Positions 35,709 through 44,649 of a stretch of 64,000 nucleotides of DNA are shown in pieces. The first letter of the stretch is position 1, and every line of letters starts with the position of its first letter. The DNA comes from an uncultured Mobiluncus sp. GTDB taxonomy: Bacteria; Actinomycetota; Actinomycetes; Actinomycetales; Actinomycetaceae. A program made the translations under genes and the position numbers. The stretch lies in the NCBI RefSeq assembly GCF_947087965.1, contig NZ_CAMUES010000001.1, positions 248,001 to 312,000 on the forward strand, in the 5' to 3' direction. The notes under the pieces are model-generated. The model made no database searches. It saw nothing but the letters and a program-made list of their open reading frames with translations, and had not been told where the DNA came from.

Positions 35709-36669
35709 GAACCATAATTCTAAACTGTTGCATATGGTGACCGAACATTCTCCGCAAGGCTTCGATTACATTCCGTCCCGAGAAGGAATGCCGCCTCGGG
35801 CTATTGCTCCCTCCATGATCTCTCGCGGGATTACCACTTTCATGCTAATCCTGGTGCTTTTCTATTTCATTTTTCCGGTCTATTGGGTCATCATCTCAGC
35901 CACAAAGACTAATGCCGAGCTTGCTAACACGTTCGGATTGTGGTTTGCAGCGCACGGTGAGAATACTGAGAGTAAAAATCTCGTAGAGGCGATTGGGGTT
36001 AATTACGACAAGTTAATGAGCTGGACTCGCGGTAACTTTTGGCGTTGGGTTGCGAATTCTTTAATCTATTCCACAACTGCAGCTGCCATCGGTACCCTTA
36101 TTTCTGTTATGGCAGGATATTCCTTGGCAAAGTTTACTTTCCCAGGAAAGAATTTGTCTACGGGTATCATCATGGCGGGATTGTTGATGCCGGCCGCGCT
36201 TTTAACGGTTCCGATGTATATCGTCTTTTTGCACCTCGGTATTTCTAACACCATGGCGTCCATTATTGTGCCGTGTTGCGTGTCTCCTTTCGGAGTTTTC
36301 CTCGGCCGGGTTTACGCGCAAACTTCGGTTCCTACCGAGCTTATCGAGGCGGCACGGATTGATGGAGCTTCGGAAGCGCGCATTTTCTTTACCATAGTAT
36401 TGCGTATCCTCGCCCCGGCTATGGTCACAATTTTTCTGTTCATCTTTGTTGCTTGCTGGAACAACTTCCTGCTCCCCTTGATGATGATTTCAACCGACAC
36501 TTTGAAACCGGTTACATTAGGACTTTACGGGATGATGAGCTACTTTAATCCAGAAAAGGGCGCGGTAATGATGGGTGCTCTATTCGGGGTAATCCCGCTG
36601 ATCATCCTGTTTTTAGGTCTGCAAAAGTACTGGCAGTCAGGGCTGGCTGCCGGTTCGGTCAAAGGCTGA
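35701..36669 (+). CDS. Sugar ABC transporter permease (MalG-like)
   Basis: Second permease, 322 aa, with EAA loop EAARIDGASEARIFFTIVLR and six predicted helices. It has a large extracytoplasmic loop between helices 1 and 2 (GLWFAAHGENTESKNLVEAI). ATG overlaps the upstream permease, showing translational coupling. Confidence 0.93.
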   Translation: MTKNHNSKLLHMVTEHSPQGFDYIPSREGMPPRAIAPSMISRGITTFMLILVLFYFIFPVYWVIISATKTNAELANTFGLWFAAHGENTESKNLVEAIGVNYDKLMSWTRGNFWRWVANSLIYSTTAAAIGTLISVMAGYSLAKFTFPGKNLSTGIIMAGLLMPAALLTVPMYIVFLHLGISNTMASIIVPCCVSPFGVFLGRVYAQTSVPTELIEAARIDGASEARIFFTIVLRILAPAMVTIFLFIFVACWNNFLLPLMMISTDTLKPVTLGLYGMMSYFNPEKGAVMMGALFGVIPLIILFLGLQKYWQSGLAAGSVKG

Positions 36670-36738
36670 TTTTCGATCCTTAACCAATGTGGTGATTATT
36701 CTTGGTACAGGACTTTCATTAGAGGTTGAGAAAATAAC

Positions 36739-38256
36739 ATGACTTTTGCATTCCCCGAGCGTGGTGTGACTTTATGCGCTTCACAAGTTGGCATTTCGTT
36801 AGATTTTATAGAGGCTCTGCTGGAGCGTATGCATGAGCTCGAACTAAATACGCTTATTTGGGAACTGAAACTCAAATCACCCCGTTGGGAACTTGCGAAT
36901 ACCTGGCATTATTACACCACATCGCAAGTATCGCAGGTATTAGCATTAGCGCAACGTCTCGGGATTGAAGTGATTCCCGAGGTAAATGCTCCAGGGCATA
37001 TGGGAATTTGGTTAGAAAACTATCCGCAATATGCCTTGAAACGCCTCGACGGAAGTGTGGATCCGGAGGGAAGACTGGATATTACAAATCCACAAGCGAT
37101 TGACTTCTATCTTCAGATAGTTGACGAATACCTGCGTATTTTCCCCAGCCGTTGGTGGCATATGGGAGCAGATGAATACATGATTCACGACTCTTTCGCT
37201 AACTATCCGCACCTCGTGGAATATGCCCATCAAACTTTCGGCACCAGCGCTAGTGAATACGACGTTTTTAACTCTTTCGTTAATGAAGTTAACCAGTTTG
37301 TGAAAGGGCGTGGCCGACGTTTGCGCACCTGGAACGATGGAATACACGAAACTTCTGTCGTACATTTAGATACCGACATTTTGATTGAATATTGGAAAGA
37401 TGAAGGTCTGCGTATAACCGATTTTATACAGCGAGGCCACGAGGTCATTAATAACAGTGAGGTTCTGTATTGGTCCAGATCTCATCCACCGTATCGAGTC
37501 GATGCCCTTGCCTTATGGGAAAGTAACTGGGATGCCCGCACATTTATCGGTAATCAATATTTATCAGACGTTCTGCAGGGTGGTGACCGTAAACAACGGG
37601 GCTTGCGGGTCTCAATCTGGCCTGATGAGTCCTTTCGGCAGACTGAGCATGAGGTTTGGGAAGCAATTCAAGATTCCCTGATTCTGGTGGCCGAGCTAGG
37701 TAAATATGGCATCAAACGTCATCATGATTGGCACACTGTCCGGATGAGTTCCCTACCTGTGCCCACAATAGACGACAGTACCGTGTCTCCCGGTCTATAT
37801 GAGATACCTGGACTGGACGCGGTAGGAAAGGGGCCCTGGCGAGTCCAGCACACGCCAGACGGATATTGCACCCTCGCGGATACAGCTTGCGGAAAGAACT
37901 TGACCTTGAAAGACGGGCAAAAGCATTTGGGTGTGGTTACCCAAGCCGGGGCGCGACCGTCGCTGGAGCCCCCAGCTGACATGTCCGTGAGTTGGCCTGC
38001 AGGATGGGATGAAGCTGAAAGCCGAAACACTCAAAAATGGATAATCAGCGCTGCAGTTTTCACAGATAACCCAAACCCATCCCAGACTGATGAAGTTTTT
38101 TGCATAAAACCTGCCCTAACCGGTCAAATCCTAACCCACACTTGTGAAGGCGTAGCACAGTGGCCCTTCGACAGCCTACAGGGCGAGGGCACGTTCACCT
38201 TCCGGAAAGTAACGCTCTCGACAGTCGATAAAAAACCCAGCTCTGACATCATTTGA
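36739..38256 (+). CDS. GH20 family hexosaminidase-like enzyme, intracellular
   Basis: 505 aa, no signal peptide. TIM-barrel features of GH20: IEVIPEVNAPGHMGIW and the catalytic D145-E146 pair in WWHMGADEYM, then RLRTWNDGI. GH20 enzymes release terminal HexNAc, and some release lacto-N-biose. Being cytoplasmic and in the operon with GH112 and an importer, it probably trims imported HexNAc-containing oligosaccharides. The C-terminal third (after about residue 350) does not match the barrel and may be an accessory domain. Last gene of the operon, convergent with gntR. Confidence 0.82.
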   Translation: MTFAFPERGVTLCASQVGISLDFIEALLERMHELELNTLIWELKLKSPRWELANTWHYYTTSQVSQVLALAQRLGIEVIPEVNAPGHMGIWLENYPQYALKRLDGSVDPEGRLDITNPQAIDFYLQIVDEYLRIFPSRWWHMGADEYMIHDSFANYPHLVEYAHQTFGTSASEYDVFNSFVNEVNQFVKGRGRRLRTWNDGIHETSVVHLDTDILIEYWKDEGLRITDFIQRGHEVINNSEVLYWSRSHPPYRVDALALWESNWDARTFIGNQYLSDVLQGGDRKQRGLRVSIWPDESFRQTEHEVWEAIQDSLILVAELGKYGIKRHHDWHTVRMSSLPVPTIDDSTVSPGLYEIPGLDAVGKGPWRVQHTPDGYCTLADTACGKNLTLKDGQKHLGVVTQAGARPSLEPPADMSVSWPAGWDEAESRNTQKWIISAAVFTDNPNPSQTDEVFCIKPALTGQILTHTCEGVAQWPFDSLQGEGTFTFRKVTLSTVDKKPSSDII

Positions 38257-38284
38257 TGCCAGAGCGAAGAAGGGGGCGAAGAAG

Positions 38285-39037
38285 TTAGTGTGCAAAGAGC
38301 GTGTTCTTGAGAGCAAAACGGTCTGCGCGGAACAGGTATTCACCATAAGCGGCAATCTTTCCGGATTCGTCATAAGAGACATTTTGGATGCTCAGCACCG
38401 TGGAGCCCGCAGGAATCCGCAGGAGTTGAGCCTCTGGGGCGCTGGCCTTGCGGGCGGACACCGCTTGGCGTGCCATCGTCACAACGACGCCGCGTTCAGC
38501 TAGGGCATTTTCGAATGAATCACGTTCCAAGGCGGTGGCAGCCGGAGCTATCGAAGAACGAATCATGTCAAACATGAGTCCGGCGGGCTGCCGGTCGCTC
38601 ATGCGCAGTCGGCGAATAGTGGTCACGTTGGTGCCGGGGGACACCTCCAGTTTCAAGCTGACTTCCTGGCTGGCCGGGGACGTGCCATAAGACAAGACTT
38701 CCGTAGACGGCTTGTGTCCATCGGTTTTCATCTGGTCGTAAATGGTCGAAAGGACATTCGGGCGATGCACCCGGGTTGGTGCCACCTGAGTTCCGACACC
38801 GCGACGGCGCACCAGCAGACCATGGTCGCCTAGTTGTTGCAGGGCTCGGCGCGCGGTGGGGCGGGATACGTTGAGACGTCGCGCCATGGAAAGTTCGTCT
38901 TCCAAGCGTGTACCGGGGGTGAGCTGCCCTGAGAGGATTAACTCTTCAATGGGCTGAGCAATTTGATGGTAGAGCGGAACCGGGGAGTTCCGATCCAGTC
39001 GGACATCAGCCTCGAAATACGTTGGTACCTGACTCAT
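38285..39037 (-). CDS. GntR/HutC-family transcriptional regulator
   Basis: 250 aa: N-terminal winged helix (PLYHQIAQPIEELILSGQLT; MARRLNVSRPTARRALQQLG; RRRGVGTQV) and C-terminal UTRA ligand-binding domain (TTIRRLRMSDRQPAGLMFDM...YLFRADRFALK). UTRA regulators usually sense phosphorylated sugars. Its position beside the operon suggests control of disaccharide use, with a HexNAc- or galactose-phosphate as possible effector; this is inference. Confidence 0.9.
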   Translation of the reverse strand: MSQVPTYFEADVRLDRNSPVPLYHQIAQPIEELILSGQLTPGTRLEDELSMARRLNVSRPTARRALQQLGDHGLLVRRRGVGTQVAPTRVHRPNVLSTIYDQMKTDGHKPSTEVLSYGTSPASQEVSLKLEVSPGTNVTTIRRLRMSDRQPAGLMFDMIRSSIAPAATALERDSFENALAERGVVVTMARQAVSARKASAPEAQLLRIPAGSTVLSIQNVSYDESGKIAAYGEYLFRADRFALKNTLFAH

Positions 39038-39087
39038 GGCGGGTCTCCTTTCCCTCGTGCCATAGGTCCTTCCTTTGACCCTACATA

Positions 39088-39120
39088 CTATTGTATCGAC
39101 AATTATTGGCCTGACAATAG
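39088..39120. promoter_or_regulatory. Candidate GntR autoregulatory operator
   Basis: CTATTGT (39088-39094) and ACAATAG (39114-39120) form an inverted repeat, and ATTGTATCGACAAT (39090-39103) is a tighter one inside it. They lie about 50-80 bp upstream of gntR and in the divergent region shared with guaA. I did not find the same motif ahead of the GH112 gene. Confidence 0.35.
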
Positions 39121-39213
39121 GGAAAACCGTTGAAATATCAACGAATTATCCCTGAATTTAGTCTGAGAATTCGGGAGTCAATTTATGGCGAGGAAATGTT
39201 TTAGGATTAACTC

Positions 39214-40800
39214 ATGGCTGAAAACTTGCAAGATGGTAAACCCGTGGGACCGGTGTTAGTTGTTGACTTTGGCGCGCAATATGCCCAACTAATCGCACGC
39301 CGGGTTCGCGAGGCGAAAGTTTACTCGGAAATTGTGGGACATAACCTGACCGCACGGGAAATATTGGATAAACAGCCTTCGGCCATCATTCTCTCAGGTG
39401 GACCGTCTTCCGTTTATGCGCCGGGAGCTCCCGCCTTTGACCCAGCCGTTTTTCAGGCAAATGTGCCGGTACTAGGCATTTGCTACGGGTTTCAGGTCAT
39501 GGCACAAGCCCTGGGGGGCACCGTTAGCCCTACCGGAACTTCCGAGTACGGCCGGACCAACTTGGAAGTTGTTACAGGCAGTCGGCTGATGGATGGAACC
39601 CCATCTGAACAGGTAGTTTGGATGAGTCACGGGGACGCAGTTTCGGCAGCTCCCAGCGATTTCCAAGTTATCGCGGCGACAGATGATACAAAGATAGCTG
39701 CCTTTGAAAATCCTGAACGAGGCCTGTATGGAGTGCAGTGGCATCCGGAAGTTCGGCACAGCGCCTATGGTCAGAGGCTTTTGGAGCATTTTTTGCATGA
39801 CCTGGTCGGCTTGGATCCGGTGTGGACACCGAAATCCATCATCGACACCCAGGTGGCCGAGATTCGCCAGCGTGTGGGTGATGCTCAAGTTATCTGTGGT
39901 TTGTCTGGCGGGGTCGATTCTTCCGTGGCGGCCGCTCTGGTTCATAAGGCCATCGGAGACCAGCTGACCTGCATTTTCGTTGACCACGGTTTGTTGCGTG
40001 CGGGGGAGCGCGAGCAGGTGGAGCGGGACTATGCCGCCAACATGGGAATTCGGGTCAAGTACGTAGACGAGTCCGCACGCTTCTTGGGAGCGCTGGCGGG
40101 GGTGAGCGAACCGGAACAGAAACGCAAGATTATCGGTCGCGAGTTCATTCGGTCTTTTGAAGCGGCTCAACGTGAGGTTGTGGCCGAAGTCGGCGCCAGC
40201 GGCGGGGAAGTAAAGTTCCTGGTCCAGGGCACTTTGTATCCTGACGTGGTGGAATCTGGCGGCGGCAGCGGCACGGCTAATATCAAGTCGCATCACAATG
40301 TGGGCGGATTGCCAGAGGATTTGAAGTTTGAGCTCATCGAGCCGCTGCGCAAACTGTTCAAGGACGAAGTGCGTGCTTTGGGTCGCGAGTTGGGGTTGCC
40401 TGACGTCATCGTGAACCGCCAGCCTTTCCCCGGTCCGGGCCTGGCCATTCGTATTATTGGAGAGGTCAACGAGGAACGCCTGCGGATTTTGCGGGCGGCG
40501 GATTTGATTGTGCGCAACGAACTCAGTGCAGCCGGACTGGACACAGAGATTTGGCAGTGTCCCGTGGTGTTGCTGGCCGATGTGCGTTCGGTGGGAGTGC
40601 AGGGTGACGGGCGCACCTACGGGCATCCCATTGTGCTGCGTCCGGTTTCCTCAGAAGACGCGATGACCGCGGACTGGTCGCGTCTGGATTGGGATTTGGT
40701 GGCGCGGATTTCCAACTTGATTACCAACCAGGTTCCCGAAATCAACCGCGTAGTGCTGGACTGTACATCCAAGCCACCGGGGACCATCGAGTGGGAATGA
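39214..40800 (+). CDS. guaA: GMP synthase (glutamine-hydrolysing)
   Basis: Converts XMP to GMP. Class I glutamine amidotransferase domain (VLGICYGFQVMAQALGG with the catalytic Cys, and WHPEVRHS) followed by the ATP-pyrophosphatase P-loop GLSGGVDSS and C-terminal dimer domain (RPFPGPGLAIR-like QPFPGPGLAIRIIG). 528 aa, intact: ends PGTIEWE. The 3' end is the attachment site of two tandem inserts, which leave the coding sequence whole. Confidence 0.97.
   Translation: MAENLQDGKPVGPVLVVDFGAQYAQLIARRVREAKVYSEIVGHNLTAREILDKQPSAIILSGGPSSVYAPGAPAFDPAVFQANVPVLGICYGFQVMAQALGGTVSPTGTSEYGRTNLEVVTGSRLMDGTPSEQVVWMSHGDAVSAAPSDFQVIAATDDTKIAAFENPERGLYGVQWHPEVRHSAYGQRLLEHFLHDLVGLDPVWTPKSIIDTQVAEIRQRVGDAQVICGLSGGVDSSVAAALVHKAIGDQLTCIFVDHGLLRAGEREQVERDYAANMGIRVKYVDESARFLGALAGVSEPEQKRKIIGREFIRSFEAAQREVVAEVGASGGEVKFLVQGTLYPDVVESGGGSGTANIKSHHNVGGLPEDLKFELIEPLRKLFKDEVRALGRELGLPDVIVNRQPFPGPGLAIRIIGEVNEERLRILRAADLIVRNELSAAGLDTEIWQCPVVLLADVRSVGVQGDGRTYGHPIVLRPVSSEDAMTADWSRLDWDLVARISNLITNQVPEINRVVLDCTSKPPGTIEWE
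40789..40798 (+). repeat. att-like core repeat, copy 1 (guaA 3' end)
   Basis: GAGTGGGAAT, part of the last guaA codons (EWE). Identical copies at 44818 and 46744 bound the two inserts. The first two copies also share the preceding C. Confidence 0.8.
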
Positions 40801-40858
40801 CGCTCGAAACGGCGAAAACCCGCATGAATACAGGCTTTTTTGCCCGTCCATACTGCTC

Positions 40859-40877
40859 TTGATACTGGATTGATACT
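40859..40877 (+). repeat. Arm-type repeat pair, left end of the tet(W) insert
   Basis: TTGATACT at 40859-40866 and 40870-40877, 11 bp apart start to start, about 60 bp inside the guaA junction. The same pair with the same spacing recurs at the right end, as expected for integrase arm-binding sites. Confidence 0.55.
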
Positions 40878-40920
40878 ATTTGTGTCCGCCCGGTATTCTC
40901 AAGAGAAAAATCCCAAAAGG

Positions 40921-40976
40921 ACAAGCAAAACCGCCCTGCTGAACGACAAATTCAGCAGGGCGGTTTTTTTGCTTGT
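40921..40976. terminator. Bidirectional terminator just inside the insert
   Basis: Very long stem: AACCGCCCTGCTGAA / TTCAGCAGGGCGGTT, extended by ACAAGCAAA / TTTGCTTGT, with T- and A-runs built in. It can terminate both guaA from the left and the minus-strand ORF ending at 40978. Confidence 0.85.
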
Positions 40977-40977
40977 C

Positions 40978-41307
40978 TTATTTATTTTTCCGCCAAGGGA
41001 TATAATATTCGCTTTCCAGGCCATCGTCGCAGGTATGGGGCCAGTTGAGTTTCCATTCAAAATACTCTTCCCTGGTGATCTCCCCGGCGTGTAACTCCTG
41101 CTGACGAAAAAGCCATTCCCGCATGAACTCGTCCACAAGGCCATACTGGAAGTACATACCCACGGGAGGGTGTGCGGGCCAGTCATCGCTATCATTGTAC
41201 CGTACAGCGGTATCATCAGCGGCCCCTGCTCTGCCCGGATTGCGGACAAGTTGGAACAGGCGGATAGCGCCAGGGCTGTCCTCGTCCAGCCAGAAGAATG
41301 TCCGCAT
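40978..41307 (-). CDS. Hypothetical protein, conjugative-transposon orphan
   Basis: 109 residues, rich in Trp, Asp and Glu (SDDWPAHPPVGMYFQYGLVD; EITREEYFEWKLNWP), with no membrane span. It looks like a small accessory protein of Firmicutes-type conjugative elements and is probably 5'-truncated or complete with an ATG at 41307. It lies antisense and upstream of the tet(W) promoter. Function unknown. Confidence 0.5.
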   Translation of the reverse strand: MRTFFWLDEDSPGAIRLFQLVRNPGRAGAADDTAVRYNDSDDWPAHPPVGMYFQYGLVDEFMREWLFRQQELHAGEITREEYFEWKLNWPHTCDDGLESEYYIPWRKNK

Positions 41308-41339
41308 GAAGTCCTCGGCAGAGCCGGTAAAATGATTTC

Positions 41340-41368
41340 TTGTTTTTTAGAGCGTACTATGATATACT
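41340..41368 (+). promoter_or_regulatory. tet(W) promoter
   Basis: TTGTTT (41340-41345), 17-bp spacer, TATACT (41363-41368). The transcript would start near 41375, just ahead of the leader ORF. Confidence 0.7.
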
Positions 41369-41400
41369 GCTATTATCCTGATTTGAGGAGTCTATCAAAT

Positions 41401-41424
41401 ATGCGGCAAGGTATTCTTAAATAA
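41401..41424 (+). CDS. tet(W) leader peptide
   Basis: Seven-residue ORF MRQGILK preceded by GAGGAG. Its codons overlap the first arm of the attenuator. It matches the leader arrangement known for the tet(M)/tet(W) ribosomal-protection genes, where ribosome behaviour on this ORF controls read-through. Confidence 0.7.
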   Translation: MRQGILK

Positions 41425-41610
41425 AATTTGATAATGGGCGCAAAAATGATTGCCCCTTGCAGGGGCTTGGTTTTTGTACCCAATTTTAAGAATACTTTTG
41501 CCTTTTTAGTAAATATCGTGACGGACCGCGGCTTATGTAAGTCGTGTATGTTTCTGTGTGTCCGAAGTCATGATCCCCAGCGGTAAAAGTATTAGCCGCT
41601 GGGGATTTTT
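41411..41610 (+). promoter_or_regulatory. Transcription attenuator of tet(W)
   Basis: GTATTCTTAA (41411-41420, within the leader ORF) can pair with TTAAGAATAC (41486-41495). A terminator follows: CCCCAGCGG (41575-41583) / CCGCTGGGG (41596-41604) and ATTTTT. The structure supports tetracycline-responsive read-through as established for tet(M); for this copy it is inferred. Confidence 0.75.
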
Positions 41611-41642
41611 GCGCCCATTCGGGCCTTGTATGGAGGATAGAC

Positions 41643-43562
41643 ATGAACATTATCAATATCGGGATTCTTGCCCATGTAGACGCTGGAAAGACGACCTTGA
41701 CGGAGAGTCTGCTATATGCCAGTGGAGCCATTTCAGAACCAGGGAGCGTCGAAAAAGGGACAACGAGGACGGACACCTTGTTTTTGGAGCGGCAGCGTGG
41801 GATTACCATTCAAGCGGCAGTCACTTCCTTCCAGTGGCACAGATGTAAAGTTAACATTGTGGATACGCCCGGCCACATGGATTTTTTGGCGGAGGTGTAC
41901 CGCTCTTTGGCTGTTTTAGATGGGGCCATCTTGGTGATCTCCGCGAAAGATGGCGTGCAGGCCCAGACCCGTATTCTGTTCCATGCCCTGCGGAAAATGA
42001 ACATTCCCACCGTTATCTTTATCAACAAGATCGACCAGGCTGGCGTTGATTTGCAGAGCGTGGTTCAGTCTGTTCGGGATAAGCTCTCCGCCGATATTAT
42101 CATCAAGCAGACGGTGTCGCTGTCCCCGGAAATAGTCCTGGAGGAAAATACCGACATAGAAGCATGGGATGCGGTCATCGAAAATAACGATGCATTATTG
42201 GAAAAGTATATCGCAGGAGAACCAATCAGCCAGGAAAAACTTGCGCGGGAGGAACAGCGGCGGGTTCAAGAAGCCTCCCTGTTTCCGGTCTATCATGGCA
42301 GCGCCAAAAAGGGCCTTGGCATTCAACCGTTGATGGATGCGGTGACAGGACTGTTCCAACCGATTGGGGAACAGGGGAGCGCCACCCTATGCGGCAGCGT
42401 TTTCAAGGTTGAGTACACCGATTGCGGCCAGCGGCGTGTCTATCTGCGGCTATACAGCGGAACGCTGCGCCTGCGGGATACGGTGGCCCTGGCCGGGAGA
42501 GAAAAGCTGAAAATCACAGAGATGCGTATTCCATCCAAAGGGGAAATTGTTCGGACAGACACCGCTTATCCGGGCGAAATTGTTATCCTTCCCAGCGACA
42601 GCGTGAGGTTAAACGATGTATTAGGGGATCAAACCCGGCTCCCTCGTAAAAGGTGGCGCGAGGCCCCCCTCCCCATGCTGCGGACGACGATTGCGCCGAA
42701 AACGGCAGCGCAAAGAGAACGGCTGCTGGACGCTCTTACGCAACTTGCGGATACTGACCCGCTTTTGCGCTGCGAAGTGGATTCCATCACCCATGAGATC
42801 ATTCTTTCTTTTTTGGGCCGGGTGCAGTTGGAGGTCGTTTCCGCTTTGCTGTCGGAAAAATACAAGATTGAAACAGTGGTAAAGGAACCCACCGTCATTT
42901 ATATGGAGCGGCCGCTCAAAGCAGCCAGCCACACCATCCATATCGAGGTGCCGCCCAACCCGTTTTGGGCATCTATCGGACTGTCTGTTACACCACTCCC
43001 GCTTGGCTCCGGCGTACAATACGAGAGCCGGGTTTCGCTGGGATACTTGAACCAGAGTTTTCAAAACGCTGTCAGGGATGGTATCCGTTACGGGCTGGAG
43101 CAGGGCTTGTTCGGCTGGAACGTAACGGACTGTAAGATTTGCTTTGAATACGGGCTTTATTACAGTCCAGTCAGCACGCCGGCGGACTTCCGCTCATTGG
43201 CCCCGATTGTATTGGAACAGGCATTGAAGGAATCGGGGACGCAGCTGCTGGAACCTTATCTCTCCTTCACCCTCTATGCGCCCCAGGAATACCTTTCCAG
43301 GGCTTATCATGATGCACCGAAATACTGTGCCACCATCGAAACGGCCCAGGTAAAAAAGGATGAAGTTGTCTTTACTGGCGAGATTCGCGCCCGCTGTATA
43401 CAGGCATACCGTACTGATCTGGCCTTTTACACCAACGGGCAGAGCGTATGCCTTACAGAGCTAAAAGGGTATCAGGCCGCTGTCGGCCAGCCGGTCATCC
43501 AGCCCCGCCGTCCAAACAACCGCCTGGACAAGGTGCGCCATATGTTTCAGAAGGTAATGTAA
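41643..43562 (+). CDS. tet(W): Tetracycline resistance ribosomal protection protein Tet(W)
   Basis: EF-G-like GTPase that removes tetracycline from the ribosomal A site. 639 aa, the exact usual length. G1 motif AHVDAGKT (residues 10-17), G2/G3 RGITIQAAV and DTPGHMDF, G4 NKID, and the domain IV tail loop residues (LPLGSGVQYESRVSLGYLNQ) are intact. The sequence agrees closely with Tet(W) as I remember it, rather than Tet(M) or Tet(O), with scattered substitutions (for example MNIINIG in place of MKIINIG at the start). It should confer resistance. Shine-Dalgarno GGAGG precedes ATG 41643. Confidence 0.95.
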   Translation: MNIINIGILAHVDAGKTTLTESLLYASGAISEPGSVEKGTTRTDTLFLERQRGITIQAAVTSFQWHRCKVNIVDTPGHMDFLAEVYRSLAVLDGAILVISAKDGVQAQTRILFHALRKMNIPTVIFINKIDQAGVDLQSVVQSVRDKLSADIIIKQTVSLSPEIVLEENTDIEAWDAVIENNDALLEKYIAGEPISQEKLAREEQRRVQEASLFPVYHGSAKKGLGIQPLMDAVTGLFQPIGEQGSATLCGSVFKVEYTDCGQRRVYLRLYSGTLRLRDTVALAGREKLKITEMRIPSKGEIVRTDTAYPGEIVILPSDSVRLNDVLGDQTRLPRKRWREAPLPMLRTTIAPKTAAQRERLLDALTQLADTDPLLRCEVDSITHEIILSFLGRVQLEVVSALLSEKYKIETVVKEPTVIYMERPLKAASHTIHIEVPPNPFWASIGLSVTPLPLGSGVQYESRVSLGYLNQSFQNAVRDGIRYGLEQGLFGWNVTDCKICFEYGLYYSPVSTPADFRSLAPIVLEQALKESGTQLLEPYLSFTLYAPQEYLSRAYHDAPKYCATIETAQVKKDEVVFTGEIRARCIQAYRTDLAFYTNGQSVCLTELKGYQAAVGQPVIQPRRPNNRLDKVRHMFQKVM

Positions 43563-43612
43563 AGATACATAATCGTCAAGACGGCAACAATCAGAAGTTA
43601 TGGAGGGTAACA

Positions 43613-44380
43613 ATGGAATATCGTAAGGAAGATTTAATGGAAGCAAAAAAGCAAATTTTGGGAGTGGGAGAGAACATGGGAACAGAGGAAAGTAAAAAAA
43701 TCTGGGAGGAGAACGCACAATTTTGGGATAATGCAATGGGTGACGAATCTAATGAATTTCACAGAGAGGTAGTGCGTCCCAAAGTAACGGAACTTCTATC
43801 TCCTAATCCTGCGGATTATATTTTGGATATTGCGTGTGGCAATGGAAATTATTCTTCGTATCTTGCACAAAGAGGCGCTTCGGTTGTCGCTTTTGATTAC
43901 AGCAAAAAAATGATAGAATTGGCTAAAAGACGGCAATCACAATATGCAAAACAAATTGAATTTTGTGTGGCGGATGCGACCAATAGAAAAAGTATATTAG
44001 AATTAAAAAGAAATCGAGCCTTTACGAAAGCAGTTTCTAATATGGCAATTATGGATATTACGGATATTGAACCGCTTTTTATGGCTGTTTATGAACTATT
44101 GGAGGAAAACGGGATTTTTGTCTTTGCAACGCAGCACCCTTGTTTTATCACATTGACTGAAAAATATATGACACCGCACAGTTACTATGATATAGCGATT
44201 GAAGGGCAACCGAAAGAGCAGATTTATTATCATCGTTCCATACAAGATATTTTTAACCTTTGTTTTAGAGCTGGATTTGTCATTGATGGATTTTATGAAG
44301 AATGTTTCAAAACCAACAAAGAAATTCCTATGGTAATGATAGTAAGGCTTAAGAAGGTAAAACGTGATACCTTACAATAA
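43613..44380 (+). CDS. Class I SAM-dependent methyltransferase with chimeric N-terminus
   Basis: SAM-binding motif I LDIACGNGNYSSYLAQRGAS, motif II VVAFDYSKKMIELAKRR, and acidic FCVADATN are clear; substrate unknown, though such genes are found next to tet(W). The first 15 residues, MEYRKEDLMEAKKQI, match the start of an unrelated small protein of conjugative transposons, and the methyltransferase proper seems to begin at MGTEESKKIWEENAQ (ATG 43676, with GGGAGTGGGAGAG before it). This is therefore probably a recombination junction in which a translated fusion of 255 aa is possible. AT-rich codon use suggests a Firmicutes origin. Confidence 0.85.
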   Translation: MEYRKEDLMEAKKQILGVGENMGTEESKKIWEENAQFWDNAMGDESNEFHREVVRPKVTELLSPNPADYILDIACGNGNYSSYLAQRGASVVAFDYSKKMIELAKRRQSQYAKQIEFCVADATNRKSILELKRNRAFTKAVSNMAIMDITDIEPLFMAVYELLEENGIFVFATQHPCFITLTEKYMTPHSYYDIAIEGQPKEQIYYHRSIQDIFNLCFRAGFVIDGFYEECFKTNKEIPMVMIVRLKKVKRDTLQ

Positions 44381-44549
44381 ATTCAAGTTTGTCGGGTAAA
44401 TAGCAAAGCCAGCCGAGCCAGCGGGCGGTCAAGATGAACGGGCTTCGCCCACCGTTGACAGCCCCGCCCGGTTTCGCAGTTAGGCAGTCAAGGAGCGACA
44501 GCAAGGAGTGCTGCCGCCCCGCACTATTATTCAGAGAGGGGGAATTTCC

Positions 44550-44630
44550 ATGACAGACCAGAAAGCCTATCAAGAATATATCCAGCGCAGGTACAACGCC
44601 TCTTGCAAGGCTGTTATCCGCTGTGCCTGA
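44550..44630 (+). pseudogene. Truncated conjugative-transposon ORF (sigma-factor-like N-terminus)
   Basis: A good Shine-Dalgarno (GAGAGGGGG) precedes a 26-codon ORF starting MTDQKAYQEYIQRRYNAS and ending abruptly in TGA. The sequence looks like the N-terminus of the small sigma-70-like protein of Tn1549/Tn916-type elements, cut off. Family assignment is from memory. The upstream 170 bp (44381-44549) holds GC-rich inverted-repeat-containing leader DNA and no gene. Confidence 0.45.
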
Positions 44631-44649
44631 CAGCGTCCGTCCGTGCCGG

